Source: Streptomyces sp. Act143 (GTDB taxonomy: Bacteria > Actinomycetota > Actinomycetes > Streptomycetales > Streptomycetaceae). Taken from it: a DNA stretch of 64,000 bases. The DNA is taken from NCBI RefSeq assembly GCF_003143935.1, contig NZ_QFRX01000001.1, forward strand, positions 567,059 to 631,058, read 5' to 3'. A model generated the notes under the pieces. The model was not told the DNA's origin, did not search any database, and worked only from the letters and a program-made list of their open reading frames with translations. Both the position numbers and the translations under genes were made by a program. This document shows positions 25,818-34,712 of the stretch, piece after piece (the first letter of the stretch is position 1; the number at the start of each line of letters is the position of its first letter).

Positions 25818-27059
25818 TCAGGCGCCGCAGAACTCGGCGTCGACGACCCGCTGTTCGTGGACGTTCCAGTCGCCGTTGAAGTTCAGCGACAACGCGTGAT
25901 CGCCGTCCGCCGTCACCATGGTCTGCGAGATGGAGCCCTGGATGCCGCCGTTGTGCCCCCACACCTCGGTGCCGCACGACAATGTCATCTTCATCAGCCC
26001 CAGGCCGTAGGAGAAGTTCGGCAGACCCTCGATCGACACCGTCGTCATCATCTTCTTCAGCTCCGGCTCTTTCAGGAGTCGGCCGGAGAACAGGGCCCGG
26101 TAGAAGCGATTGAGATCCTGGTTGTTGGAGATCATCTCTCCGGCGGCGCCCGCGAAGGAGGGGTTCAGCTCGGTGACGTCGTAGACGGTGCCGCCGGGCT
26201 CCCCGGGGCCGGCGAGTTCGCCGGTCAGCTTCGAGTAGGCGCGTCCGCTGGGCCCAGGGACGCGGACGCGGGTGCCCGGCACGCTGGTGGAGTTCAGGTG
26301 CAGGGGGCGCAGGATGCGCTGCTCGATCTCGTGGGCGTAGGAGTGGCCGGTGGCCTTCCGGATGACCATGGAGGCGATGACGTAGTTGGTGTCGGAGTAG
26401 CTCCAGTCGTCGCCGGGAGCGAAGGCGGGCCGGTGGGTCATGGCGAGCCGGACGATGCGGTGGGGCGTCCAGGTCTCGTAGCGGTGCTGGAGGAAGTCGG
26501 TGCTGAACTCCTGCCGCTTGAAGGTTTCGTCGTCGGTGTAGCTGTAGATGCCGCTGGTGTGGTTCAGGAGCTGCCGTAGCTTGATCTTGCTGCCGTCGTT
26601 GCCGTTCCCCGCCACCAGACCCGGTAGCCAGTGATCCACGGTGTCGTCCAGGCTCAGTCTGCCCTCGGCCTCCAGCTGGAGCATCACCGTGGCCACGAAC
26701 GTCTTGGTGATCGAGCCGACGCGGAAACGGTCATCGGCGCGCGGCTTGCGGCCGGTTGTCAGATCTGCGGTGCCCGCGCGCCCCGCCCAGGTGGTGTGCC
26801 CCAGCTCGGCGCGCACGATGCCACCGGGCGGTCCTTCGTGGACCACCGACTCCAAGGCCGTACGGGTGGCCTCGTGCCCGGCCCGCGCGGCCGAGGCGTC
26901 CTGGGCGCCTGCGGCCGACGCGGGCAGGGTGAGCCCTGTGGTCAGCACGGCCGCCGCCATCGCGCCGACGGCCGCGATCCGCGTCCCGCGCCCTGCCCGT
27001 CTGCGAGCTCCCCGCTGGGACGAACGTGCCTCGTCTGCTGCGTGCGTGTGCTCGTACAC
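25818..27059 (-). CDS. Secreted serine hydrolase, class C beta-lactamase/DD-carboxypeptidase fold
   Basis: The 413-residue enzyme starts at GTG 27059, eight bases after GAGGAG; a twin-basic N-terminus and signal peptide follow (cleavage near LPASAAGA). The active-site set of the R61-type family is present: SITK with nucleophile Ser116 and Lys119, YSDTN at 221-225, and HNGG near the C-terminus. Such enzymes act as D-alanyl-D-alanine carboxypeptidases, esterases or beta-lactamases; motifs alone do not decide. No mobile element or resistance gene is nearby. Confidence 0.87.
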   Translation of the reverse strand: MYEHTHAADEARSSQRGARRRAGRGTRIAAVGAMAAAVLTTGLTLPASAAGAQDASAARAGHEATRTALESVVHEGPPGGIVRAELGHTTWAGRAGTADLTTGRKPRADDRFRVGSITKTFVATVMLQLEAEGRLSLDDTVDHWLPGLVAGNGNDGSKIKLRQLLNHTSGIYSYTDDETFKRQEFSTDFLQHRYETWTPHRIVRLAMTHRPAFAPGDDWSYSDTNYVIASMVIRKATGHSYAHEIEQRILRPLHLNSTSVPGTRVRVPGPSGRAYSKLTGELAGPGEPGGTVYDVTELNPSFAGAAGEMISNNQDLNRFYRALFSGRLLKEPELKKMMTTVSIEGLPNFSYGLGLMKMTLSCGTEVWGHNGGIQGSISQTMVTADGDHALSLNFNGDWNVHEQRVVDAEFCGA

Positions 27060-27220
27060 GAAGGACTCCTCGAGTGGTGGTGCCGACCGGAGGGCCCAGT
27101 ATTTTCGATCAAGGTCTGGGGCCGGGATACCGGCAGCCACCGGCTTGCGGGTGGGGCTAACCCCCGCCCGCCCACCGATCGCACGCCTCACCGCGGCCGT
27201 CGAGGCGCGTCCGCCGCGCG

Positions 27221-27733
27221 TCAGTCGTCGTCGCCGCCCGAGGCCGTCTTCGAAAAGCCGTCGTGCCACGCGGCCTTCGCCCCCGAGTCCCCGATGCGAT
27301 AGACGTCCACGGAGGCTCCCACGGCCACGACGAGCGACAGCACGATCGTCGCGATGCGTACCGGCGCAGCGGACCACCGTGTGCGGCGCGAGCCATCGGT
27401 TCCGGAGGCGAGAGCCTGGCGGGTCGCCCACCAGACGAGCAGCGACAGCGCGAACAGACCCACGGCCCAGGGCAGCAGACCGTCGCCGAGCTCGGCGTGC
27501 CTGCGCACCAGCGCGTTGCTGTCGACGTGTTCCTCCAGCCACTCCCCCGCTTCCGTGGTCAACGGCACGCTCGCGAGCGCGACCAGGGCGAACAGCGGCA
27601 GCACGATGCCCATGCGCCGCGCCGCGCCCGGCCAGATCGCGCAGACCGCCAGCGCCAGCGCGGTCAGGGGAACCAGCACGACGACGACATGCACGAGCAG
27701 GATGTGCGCGGGCAGGCCGTTGATCAGGTTCAT
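27221..27733 (-). CDS. DUF2231-like four-helix membrane protein
   Basis: The 170-residue protein starts at ATG 27733 and has the DUF2231 opening (NGLPAHILLVHVVVVLVPLTALAL) with about four membrane helices, a WLEEHVDSNALVRRHAELGDG loop and a final acidic tail. The conserved histidines in the first helix and in RRHAELGD suggest metal or haem binding, but the family has no settled function. It is co-oriented with, and upstream of, the serine hydrolase (161-bp gap). Confidence 0.82.
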   Translation of the reverse strand: MNLINGLPAHILLVHVVVVLVPLTALALAVCAIWPGAARRMGIVLPLFALVALASVPLTTEAGEWLEEHVDSNALVRRHAELGDGLLPWAVGLFALSLLVWWATRQALASGTDGSRRTRWSAAPVRIATIVLSLVVAVGASVDVYRIGDSGAKAAWHDGFSKTASGGDDD

Positions 27734-27990
27734 GGGGGCGTCCTCCACCGGGTCGGGCACACACGAGGTGCCGGTCAGGCGCGCCACCCTGGCACAGCAA
27801 CTTCTCAGGTTCCTCTGAACGTGCGTGCCGCCGGGAGCATGCGCGAGCCGACCGGCACCACACGGGTGGCGCCGGTCGGCGTCGATGCCTCGTCCTTCGC
27901 CCGTCTCAGCTGTGGCGTGAGCCCGTGCGCCTGGTCGTCATCCGCTGCCGACCGGCACAGCTGACTCACTTCGCCGCTCGTGCGTCGGTG

Positions 27991-28575
27991 TCACGCGGCG
28001 CAGACGACGCGGTCGTCCTCGCGGAGACGGCAGGCGAGGCGGCGCAGCCCGCGGCGGGCGTGACTCTTGACCGTTCCCAGGGGCAAGCCGGTGAGCTCGG
28101 CGATCTGGGTCTGGGTGAGGTCGTCGTAGAAGGCGAGGTTGAGGACCCGGCGTTGCGGTGCCGGAAGCTGCGACATCTCGTCCGCGAGCAGGACCCGGTC
28201 GATGGCGGCCTCCGGCCGCACGGTCTCGTCGGTCCGCAGCAGCAGCTGGGCGCCCGCGGCGGCGACCAGTTCCGTGCGGCGCGTGCGAGCCGCCAGCGCG
28301 TCGGCGATCTTGCGCCGGGTGATGCCCGTGAGCCACCCGGGCAGGGTGCCGCGGTCGGGGGCGTATCCCGCCCGGCCGCGCCACGCGGCGAGGAAGACCA
28401 GCTGGGTGACGTCCTCCGCCTCCCTCGCGTCCCCCAGCGAGCGCCGGGCGAGGGTGTACACGAGGGAACCCCACCGCTGGTACATGGCCGCGAGGCATGC
28501 CTCGTCCCCGCTGAGGAATCCGTCCACCAGCGCGCTGTCGTCGGTGTCCGCGTCGGTTCGCTGTGCGGTCGTCAT
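27991..28575 (-). CDS. ECF RNA polymerase sigma factor (LitS-like candidate)
   Basis: The 194-residue protein starts at ATG 28575 with GGAGGAG upstream. Sigma region 2 is at about 25-90 (EACLAAMYQRWGSLVYTLARR, in parts; DVTQLVFLAAWRG) and region 4 at about 125-185 (LNLAFYDDLTQTQIAELTG; LGTVKSHARRGLRRL). There is no adjacent anti-sigma gene. It is divergent from the B12-binding MerR gene and 8 kb from the crt operons. In S. coelicolor the LitS ECF sigma and LitR regulator switch on carotenoid synthesis in light. LitS identity is inferred from context only. Confidence 0.85.
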   Translation of the reverse strand: MTTAQRTDADTDDSALVDGFLSGDEACLAAMYQRWGSLVYTLARRSLGDAREAEDVTQLVFLAAWRGRAGYAPDRGTLPGWLTGITRRKIADALAARTRRTELVAAAGAQLLLRTDETVRPEAAIDRVLLADEMSQLPAPQRRVLNLAFYDDLTQTQIAELTGLPLGTVKSHARRGLRRLACRLREDDRVVCAA

Positions 28576-29003
28576 GGCTGCTCCTCCGCCGGTGCTGGCG
28601 GGCGCCGAGGGCGACGCCTGCTCCTCTACAGTGCGGATTCGATGCGAGTGGGACAACTCGCATCGCCTCTGCATCGAATTGCGCGAAGGCGGCCGGGCAG
28701 GACGGGACAGGGCCGGACCAAGGGTGCGACGGGTTCTGTGACCTCACTGTTCAAGGAGCCGGCTGGCAGTCAGGGGCGGAGCCCGCAGCAGCTCTCGGGG
28801 CGTCTCAAAACGCTGCAACGCAGTCTGCTTGGCGGCCGATTCGTCGGCATCTGCCTGGACGCCGCTGACCGCTCTGCCGTCGGCCCCGGCGGTCGCCCCG
28901 CGGCCGAACGCAGGTCGCGGCCCGTTCCTGCATCCGTCAGGCGTCCGGATGAGGAACGGAGCATGGCGGGAAAGAGCAGCGCACGGCCGAACGGGAGGCC
29001 TTT
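28576..29003. other. Divergent regulatory region between the sigma factor and the SRPBCC/MerR unit
   Basis: No convincing coding frame lies in these 428 bases. The sigma-proximal part holds the palindrome cluster at 28637-28679. The rest is ordinary GC-rich sequence with a ribosome site (GGGAGG) just before the GTG at 29004. Confidence 0.6.
28637..28679. promoter_or_regulatory. Palindrome cluster, candidate LitR/CarH-type operator
   Basis: CGATGCGAGT (28640-28649) and ACTCGCATCG (28656-28665) form a perfect 10-bp inverted repeat with a six-base spacer. ATTCGATGC (28637-28645) is also the complement of GCATCGAAT (28671-28679). Three half-sites in 43 bases, 62-104 bases before the sigma gene start, suggest binding of an oligomeric regulator; the MerR-type protein encoded nearby is the obvious candidate. 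Confidence 0.6.
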
Positions 29004-29471
29004 GTGATCGAAGTCGAGCGTGTCATGATCCTGCATCACCCGGTGACCGACGTCGTGAGTTTCCTCGCCGACTTCGCGAACACCGAGATGTGGGACCCCG
29101 GCACCGTCACCTGCGAGCGGATCGGCGGCGGCCCGCTGACCGTGGGCTCCGAGTGGCGAAACGTCTCCGTCTTCCGGGCCCGCCGTACCGAGCTGCGGTA
29201 CCGGCTGACCCGCTACGACCCCGACCACCTGACCTTCGTCGGGCACAACAGCACGGCCACCTCCACCGACGACCTGCGTTTCGCGGAGGACGGTGCACGG
29301 ACCCGGCTCACCTACCGGGCCCGGATCGAGTTCGCGGGGTTCGCCCGGCTGGCCGCCCCCCTGTTGAAGCGGGAGTTCGAGCGGCTCGGCGACGGGGTGG
29401 CCGAACGCCTGCCCCGTGCCGTCGACCACGCCCTGGGGGACCCGCCGACGGCAGGCGGCCGCGTCCTGTGA
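29004..29471 (+). CDS. SRPBCC-fold (polyketide cyclase/START-like) protein
   Basis: The 155-residue protein from GTG 29004 has SRPBCC features: VMILHHPVTDVVSFLADFAN at the N-terminus, a strand-rich centre (YRLTRYDPDHLTFVG) and a long C-terminal helix (LLKREFERLGDGVAERLPR). This fold binds hydrophobic ligands. It precedes the B12-binding MerR gene by 76 bases and may be co-transcribed. A second SRPBCC protein is encoded at 32498. The ligand is unknown; a carotenoid precursor is only a guess from context. Confidence 0.8.
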   Translation: MIEVERVMILHHPVTDVVSFLADFANTEMWDPGTVTCERIGGGPLTVGSEWRNVSVFRARRTELRYRLTRYDPDHLTFVGHNSTATSTDDLRFAEDGARTRLTYRARIEFAGFARLAAPLLKREFERLGDGVAERLPRAVDHALGDPPTAGGRVL

Positions 29472-29547
29472 AGAGCGCCAGGAGACCACTCATGCCGCGG
29501 GCGGTGCGCACGCACGCCCGCTCCGCCCGGTGCGTCGGGACTTCCCC

Positions 29548-30570
29548 ATGGACGTGAACGAGCCGGAGACAGCGCTGTCCGCGGAGGCCGGGGTGACGAC
29601 CGGGTTCCTCGCCAGACGTCTGGGCGTGTCGCCCACGACGCTGCGCTCGTGGGACCGCAGGTACGGGCTCGGCCCGGCCGCCCGGACCGAGGGACGCCAC
29701 CGCCGGTGGACGCCGGACGACGTCGCCATGGTCCTGGAGATGTGCCGGCTGACCGCCGCCGGCATTCCACCGGGCGAAGCCGCGCGGGCCGCCAAGAACC
29801 TCACCCGCGGGAGCCAGGCGCGCGAGACGCCCGCCCCGCTCCCCCGTGCCGTGGTCGAGGACTCCGGCTCCCCGTTCGCCTCGCGATCAGGCAGCGGCCT
29901 GCCGCTCGGAACGGTGCGGCAGGAGTGCAAGGGTCTCGCGCGCGCCGCCGTACGGCTGGACGCCGCAGCCGTGCAGGAGCAGATCACGGCATCCGTCCGC
30001 ACGCACGGGCTGGTCGTCGCGTGGGACGAGATCCTGGCCCCGGCCCTCCAGGCCGTCGGACGCAAGTGGGAATCGGCGGGCGAACGCTATGTCGAGGTCG
30101 AGCACCTGCTGTCGTGGCACATCTCGGCGACGATCCGGCACGTCTACGTGAGTGCCGCGGGCGCCCGGGCATCGTCGTCGTCGGCTCCGGTCGTCCTCGC
30201 GTGCATGCCCGGGGAACAGCACACGTTGCCGTTGGAGGCGCTCAACGCCGTGCTCGCGGAGCGGGGGGCGGCCACCCTCATGCTGGGCGGCGCGGTCCCG
30301 GCGGCGGCGCTGCTGGCCGCGGTGCGACGGGTCGGGCCGAGCGCGGTCGTCCTGTGGTCGCAGTCCTCGGTGACGGCGGCCCTGGAGTTGGTCCAGCACG
30401 TCGCCGCCACCCACTGGGGCATCCGCGGCGCCCGCACCCGCAGCTCGGTCATGCTCACAGGTCCCGGCTGGGGACGCACTGCGCGCCCCGGGCTGCTGCG
30501 CCCGCGCGGCCTGCACGAGGCCCTGATCATGCTCGACGCGCTGGAGAGCAGGGGCTCCCAGGGCGCGTGA
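29548..30570 (+). CDS. litR: MerR-family regulator with B12-binding photosensory domain (LitR/CarH-like)
   Basis: The 340-residue protein has an N-terminal MerR helix-turn-helix (TGFLARRLGVSPTTLRSWDRRYG, in parts; RTEGRHRRWTPDDV, residues 18-60). A helical cap (ILAPALQAVGRKWESAGERY, then VEVEHLLSWH) and a Rossmann-like B12 domain with GEQHTLPLEALN follow, the E-x-H segment that supplies the cobalamin ligand in CarH. In the cap the Trp and the Glu-His pair are ten residues apart rather than the nine of Thermus CarH. Such proteins repress carotenoid or sigma genes in the dark and are released by light through adenosylcobalamin. The symbol follows family and context. The start is the least certain point, as its ribosome site is weak. 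Confidence 0.8.
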   Translation: MDVNEPETALSAEAGVTTGFLARRLGVSPTTLRSWDRRYGLGPAARTEGRHRRWTPDDVAMVLEMCRLTAAGIPPGEAARAAKNLTRGSQARETPAPLPRAVVEDSGSPFASRSGSGLPLGTVRQECKGLARAAVRLDAAAVQEQITASVRTHGLVVAWDEILAPALQAVGRKWESAGERYVEVEHLLSWHISATIRHVYVSAAGARASSSSAPVVLACMPGEQHTLPLEALNAVLAERGAATLMLGGAVPAAALLAAVRRVGPSAVVLWSQSSVTAALELVQHVAATHWGIRGARTRSSVMLTGPGWGRTARPGLLRPRGLHEALIMLDALESRGSQGA

Positions 30571-30600
30571 GGCACAGGCGCCCGGTGCGCGATCGTACGA

Positions 30601-30645
30601 AGCTGTCGGCCTCGCCCCAGGAGAAGAGCGAGGCCGACGGCTTTT
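30601..30645 (+). terminator. Intrinsic terminator after the LitR-like gene
   Basis: GTCGGCCTCGC (30605-30615) pairs perfectly with GCGAGGCCGAC (30628-30638) and is followed by GGCTTTT, so it has both stem and U tract. It separates the MerR gene from the convergent AfsA-like gene. Confidence 0.88.
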
Positions 30646-30676
30646 CCGCGGGGCAGAAATGCGCGCCGCGTGACAG

Positions 30677-31651
30677 TCAGGTCCTCAGCAGACCGACGGC
30701 ACCGGTCGCCACCACACGTCCGGCTGCCGTCACGACGTAGCGAGCCCCTCCCGCCTCGAACGCCACGTCGATCTCGGCGCCCCGGTCCGGAACCGGCGAC
30801 CTGACGTCCGTACGCAGCCCCACCACCGCGCGCGCCGTCATCCCGCAGGACAGCAGCACCGCCTGCCGCCCCGCCTCCAGTACGGCCGCTGTGGTCAGCC
30901 TGCTGGGCCGGCCGGGCAGCAGCACCGGGTGGGCGGGGTCGCGCGGGACGATGACCAGGCGGCCATGGGGGCCACGGGCCAGCAGTACGTCCGGGGCGGC
31001 CGCCGCGCCCACCGCGGCGGGGGCCGGGTGCAGCAGCCCGGGGACGGGCGGCACCGCGCCGGTCGGCTGCGGCTCGTCCCCGAGCGGTGCCGCACAGCCC
31101 ATCACACAGGTCGCGAAGATCCGCCCGGCGTACAGGTACTCCGCCGTGACGCGGAAGGAGACGGCGCTGCCGGCCCGTACCACGAGGTCGCTCAAGGTCA
31201 GCCGGACCGCCACGTCCGTGGCGCTGCCGCTCTCCATCGGCGCACAGCCCGGAAGCAGCCCCAGGCTCACCGACAGCACCTCGTAGTCGGCTTCCGTGGC
31301 CGTGGGGAGGTGACGGCGTTGCACGGCCACCGCGAGCTGCCGGGTGGACTCGACGACGATCAGCGGATGGTGCGCCACGGTGGTGGTGCGTTCGTTGAGG
31401 GGGTGCGTGCGCGGCCACTGGCAGCGGCCCTCGAAAGAGCGGTCCCCCAGCCGGCGCAGGGAGAGCACCAGCAGGGACGACATCGTCTCAAGGCCCAGAG
31501 CGTGCCAGGTGAGCACCGCGTCCGCGTCGACCGCGGTCGGATCACTCTGCGACGGCGTGTCGCGCGGCGGCCGAGCAAGGATGTCGAAGGGCTCCGCGGC
31601 CAGGACCGCCCCGTGGGCTGCGCTGTTCATGCAGCACATTCGGGTCGTCAT
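30677..31651 (-). CDS. AfsA-like protein with two A-factor-type hotdog domains
   Basis: About 324 residues. AfsA-family enzymes join a beta-ketoacyl chain to dihydroxyacetone phosphate in gamma-butyrolactone synthesis. Two repeats are visible: the first has FEGRCQWPRTHPL, HHPLIVVESTRQLAVAV and a GLLPG strand; the second has VPRDPAHPVLLPG and TAAVLEAGRQAVLLSCG. The E-x-x-RQ helix is the family signature. No ArpA-type receptor gene is next to it. The ATG at 31651 is chosen for GGCGG upstream; 31630 is an alternative. Whether it makes a diffusible signal or has been co-opted for another acyl transfer is open. Confidence 0.75.
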   Translation of the reverse strand: MTTRMCCMNSAAHGAVLAAEPFDILARPPRDTPSQSDPTAVDADAVLTWHALGLETMSSLLVLSLRRLGDRSFEGRCQWPRTHPLNERTTTVAHHPLIVVESTRQLAVAVQRRHLPTATEADYEVLSVSLGLLPGCAPMESGSATDVAVRLTLSDLVVRAGSAVSFRVTAEYLYAGRIFATCVMGCAAPLGDEPQPTGAVPPVPGLLHPAPAAVGAAAAPDVLLARGPHGRLVIVPRDPAHPVLLPGRPSRLTTAAVLEAGRQAVLLSCGMTARAVVGLRTDVRSPVPDRGAEIDVAFEAGGARYVVTAAGRVVATGAVGLLRT

Positions 31652-31721
31652 CCGCCGCCGGATGCACAGCGGTGGCAAGGGCTCGCGGTCGCCCCGCGCT
31701 CGACGCCGGCGCCACCGTGTC

Positions 31722-32216
31722 TCAGGCGGCCCGGCGCCCCTGTGTGTCCGTCTGCCGGGCGGGAGCCGCGCGCGTCACCCGGTACGTCGTCTTCGTCGGG
31801 TCGACGACGGGCTCGCCCAGGACGATCCGCCCAGCCTCACGCAACTCCTCGCACACCGCCGTCGGCAGGGCCACCCAGCAGCCTCCGCCGCGTGCTCCCC
31901 GCCCGGCCGGGAGCCAATATCCGTAACGAGGCGGCCGGTTGGCGCGGACCGTGAGAAAGACCGGCGTGTCCGAGTCCCTGATGATGCGCAGCACGTCGGA
32001 CGAGCGCGTCCCGGGCGGGGCACCGGGGTCCGGACAGCGCGGTGGGGAGGGAGCAGGCGGCCGGGCGGCCCCGGTGACAACCGCGGGTCCGGCGGCTTCG
32101 TGGTCACCGCGTCTGGGAGCGGGCACGGCGCGGAGCCCGTCGAGTCCGTCGAGCCCGTCGAAGGAGACGCGGGGCGCGCGGGTCGGGGCGGGGCGAGCGG
32201 CGAGGAGCATCGGCAC
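31722..32216 (-). CDS. Hypothetical protein upstream of the AfsA-like gene
   Basis: A 164-residue frame starts at GTG 32216, five bases after AGGAAAG. The N-terminal half is Pro/Arg-rich and probably disordered. The C-terminal half looks folded (SSDVLRIIRDSDTPVFLTVR; GCWVALPTAVCEELREAGR; DPTKTTYRV). I do not recognise the family. It lies 70 bases before the AfsA-like gene on the same strand. Confidence 0.6.
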   Translation of the reverse strand: MPMLLAARPAPTRAPRVSFDGLDGLDGLRAVPAPRRGDHEAAGPAVVTGAARPPAPSPPRCPDPGAPPGTRSSDVLRIIRDSDTPVFLTVRANRPPRYGYWLPAGRGARGGGCWVALPTAVCEELREAGRIVLGEPVVDPTKTTYRVTRAAPARQTDTQGRRAA

Positions 32217-32497
32217 GTTTCTTTCCTGAGAGGCGGCCACGGCACCGCTCACCCGTTCGGCCGCGGTGTTGATCTTGCTGGTGTGCAGGTGCGCGCCCAC
32301 CGCTGTCAGGGCGGCCCGCCCCGCACGCCTACCCCCTGTCGAGCCGACTACCCGCCCGATCCGACCGGGGTCACGTGCCCGGTGGGGACGCGGTCGCTGC
32401 CCGGGCCCGTCCGCGGGACGAGGCGGGGGCGGTTGGCCTGGTCACGGAAGGGCACTCGCCGATCTGCCAGGACAGGCGAGTGCGCAGGGAGGCACAC

Positions 32498-32992
32498 GTG
32501 GCGGTGCAGCATCGTTTGATCAAGGCCGGCCCGGACACGGTCTGGGGCGTCCTGGCCGATGGTCACCGCTACGCGACATGGGTGGTGGGAACCGACTCGT
32601 CGCGGCCCGAGCGCGGCCGGTGGCCGCAGAAGGGCGCCTCGCTCGGATATCTGGTCCGGCTGGGCCCCCTGCGCCTGCGCAACGAGACAGTGGTGCGCCG
32701 CTGCCAGGAAGGGTCCGTACTGGAGCTGGAGGCGCACGCGGCACACCTGGGCACCGCCCGGATCGCCATCGAGCTGCGGGACTGGGGCGAGCACTGCCTG
32801 GTCACCATCGACGAGCACCCGCTCCAGGGCGCGGGCGGCACCCTGCACAACGTGGGTCTGGACGTGGTGATCCGGCTGCGGCTGCGTGTGATGCTCGCCC
32901 GGCTCGCCCGGCACTGCGAGCAGTCGGCCCCGGACGGACAGCGGCCGGAGGTCCCCGTGGCGAACCGCGCGGGAGGCGGCCCCGATGACTGA
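32498..32992 (+). CDS. SRPBCC-fold protein coupled to a FAD oxidoreductase
   Basis: This 164-residue START-like protein (AVQHRLIKAGPDTVWGVLAD; GYLVRLGPLRLRNETVVRR; VTIDEHPLQGAGG) starts at GTG 32498 after GGGAGG. It overlaps the FAD oxidoreductase by eight bases. Tight coupling suggests that it binds the substrate or product of that enzyme. The same pairing of SRPBCC and phytoene-desaturase-like protein occurs in several Streptomyces loci. The ligand is unknown. Confidence 0.82.
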   Translation: MAVQHRLIKAGPDTVWGVLADGHRYATWVVGTDSSRPERGRWPQKGASLGYLVRLGPLRLRNETVVRRCQEGSVLELEAHAAHLGTARIAIELRDWGEHCLVTIDEHPLQGAGGTLHNVGLDVVIRLRLRVMLARLARHCEQSAPDGQRPEVPVANRAGGGPDD

Positions 32993-34604
32993 CGCGGTGG
33001 TGATCGGAGCCGGGCCCAACGGGCTGGTGGCCGCCAATGTGCTGGCGGACGCCGGCTGGAGCGTGGAGGTGCTGGAGGAGCAGCCCGAGCCGGGCGGCGC
33101 GGTCCGCCACGACCGCGGGGTCCACCCCGACTTCGTCAACGACCTCTTCAGCTCGTTCTATCCCCTGGCCGCCGCCTCCCCGCTGCTGTCAGCGCTGCGC
33201 CTGGAGGACCACGGACTGCGCTGGAGTCATGCGCCGCGGGTGCTGGCTCACCCGCTCGGCGACGGACGCTGTGCGGTGCTGGACCGCCGTATCGATGCCA
33301 CGGCCGCCTCGGTCGAGGAGTTCGCGCCGGGCGACGGCGCGGCGTGGCAACGGCTGTTCGACCTGTGGCTGACCGTCCGCACGGACCTGCTCGACGCCCT
33401 GTTCACCCCCTTCCCGCCGGTGCGGGCCGGCGTCCGGCTCGCCCGCACCCTGCGCGCGGCGGGGGGCCTGCGCACGGCACGCACGCTGGTGCTGCCGGTG
33501 CGCCGGATGGGCGAGGAGGAGTTCCGGGGCGAAGGCGGCCGGCTGCTGCTGGCCGGCAACGCCCTCCACGCGGACCTGGCGCCCGAGTCCGCGGGCAGCG
33601 GCGGCTTCGGCTGGCTGATGTCCATGCTCGGCCAGACGTACGGCTTCCCCGTACCCGTCGGCGGGTCCGGCGCGCTCACCGACGCGCTGGTACGACGGCT
33701 GCGCGCGCGAGGCGGACACCTGCGCTGCGGGGAGAGGGTCGAGAAGATCGTCGTACGGGACGGACGTGCCCTCGGCGTGCGCACCGCCACCGGACTGGCG
33801 GTGCCGGTGCGCCGGGCCGTGCTCGCCGATGTCGCCGTGCCCACCCTCTACCAGGACCTGGTCGGCGCCGAGCACCTGCCCGCGCAGCTGCTGGAGGACC
33901 TCAGGCGCTTCCAGTGGGACTTCGCGACCTTCAAGGTCGACTGGGCGCTCGACGCACCGGTGCCCTGGCGGGCCGAACAGGCTCGCACGGCCGGCACCGT
34001 CCACCTGGCCGACGGCATGGACGAACTCACCCGCTTCGCCGCCCAGATCGCCATGCACCAGGTACCGGACCGCCCGTTCGCCCTGTTCGGCCAGATGACC
34101 ACGGCGGACCCGTCCCGCTCCCTCCCGGGCACCGAGTCGGCCTGGGCCTACACGCACGTCCCCCGGGACATCCGGGGCGACGCCGGCGACGAGGACATCA
34201 CCGGCGCGTGGGGACCGGCGGACCAGGAGCGCATGGCGGACCGGGTCGAACGCCAGGTGGAGCGGTTCGCCCCCGGCTTCCGGTCCCGTATCAGGGCCCG
34301 CCGCGTCCTCGCGCCGCCCACCCTCCAGGCACTCGACGCCAACCTTCTCGACGGGGCGATCAACGGCGGCACGACCGCCGTCCACCAGCAGCTCGTGCTG
34401 CGGCCGGTACCGGGCACCGGTCGCGCGGAGACCCCCGTCCAGCACCTGTTCCTGGCCTCGTCCGGCGCCCACCCCGGCGGCGGGGTGCACGGCGCTCCCG
34501 GCGCCAACGCCGCGCGGGCCGCGCTGCGCGCCCACCGGGCGCCGGGCCTGGCCCGCGCCCAGCACCTGCTCGCCCGTCGCGGCCGAACCGGAGACAAACG
34601 CTGA
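32985..34604 (+). CDS. CrtI-like FAD-dependent oxidoreductase
   Basis: The 539-residue flavoprotein begins with the dinucleotide-binding motif VIGAGPNGLVAANVLADAG and carries ELE/EE at the end of strand 2 (VLEEQPEPGGAVR). The C-terminal FAD contact is SGAHPGGGVHGAPGANAAR. It is of the phytoene-desaturase-related family (PYROXD2-like) but is distinct from the canonical CrtI at 41635. In this position it may modify carotenoid end groups or an unrelated lipid. It is preceded by an overlapping SRPBCC gene and followed by a terminator. Confidence 0.85.
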   Translation: MTDAVVIGAGPNGLVAANVLADAGWSVEVLEEQPEPGGAVRHDRGVHPDFVNDLFSSFYPLAAASPLLSALRLEDHGLRWSHAPRVLAHPLGDGRCAVLDRRIDATAASVEEFAPGDGAAWQRLFDLWLTVRTDLLDALFTPFPPVRAGVRLARTLRAAGGLRTARTLVLPVRRMGEEEFRGEGGRLLLAGNALHADLAPESAGSGGFGWLMSMLGQTYGFPVPVGGSGALTDALVRRLRARGGHLRCGERVEKIVVRDGRALGVRTATGLAVPVRRAVLADVAVPTLYQDLVGAEHLPAQLLEDLRRFQWDFATFKVDWALDAPVPWRAEQARTAGTVHLADGMDELTRFAAQIAMHQVPDRPFALFGQMTTADPSRSLPGTESAWAYTHVPRDIRGDAGDEDITGAWGPADQERMADRVERQVERFAPGFRSRIRARRVLAPPTLQALDANLLDGAINGGTTAVHQQLVLRPVPGTGRAETPVQHLFLASSGAHPGGGVHGAPGANAARAALRAHRAPGLARAQHLLARRGRTGDKR

Positions 34605-34675
34605 TCGGGACGGCGGGCCGCCGGCGCATCCGATCAACCGTCCCGCCAGGAAGCAAGGAAGGTACGCCGCCCTTC

Positions 34676-34704
34676 GTTGCCCCGCGTCGAGGGCGCGGGG
34701 CAAC
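34676..34704 (+). terminator. Hairpin after the FAD oxidoreductase
   Basis: GTTGCCCCGC (34676-34685) pairs with GCGGGGCAAC (34695-34704) around a nine-base loop, 70 bases after the stop and just before the next ribosome site. Confidence 0.7.
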
Positions 34705-34712
34705 GGCCAGAG

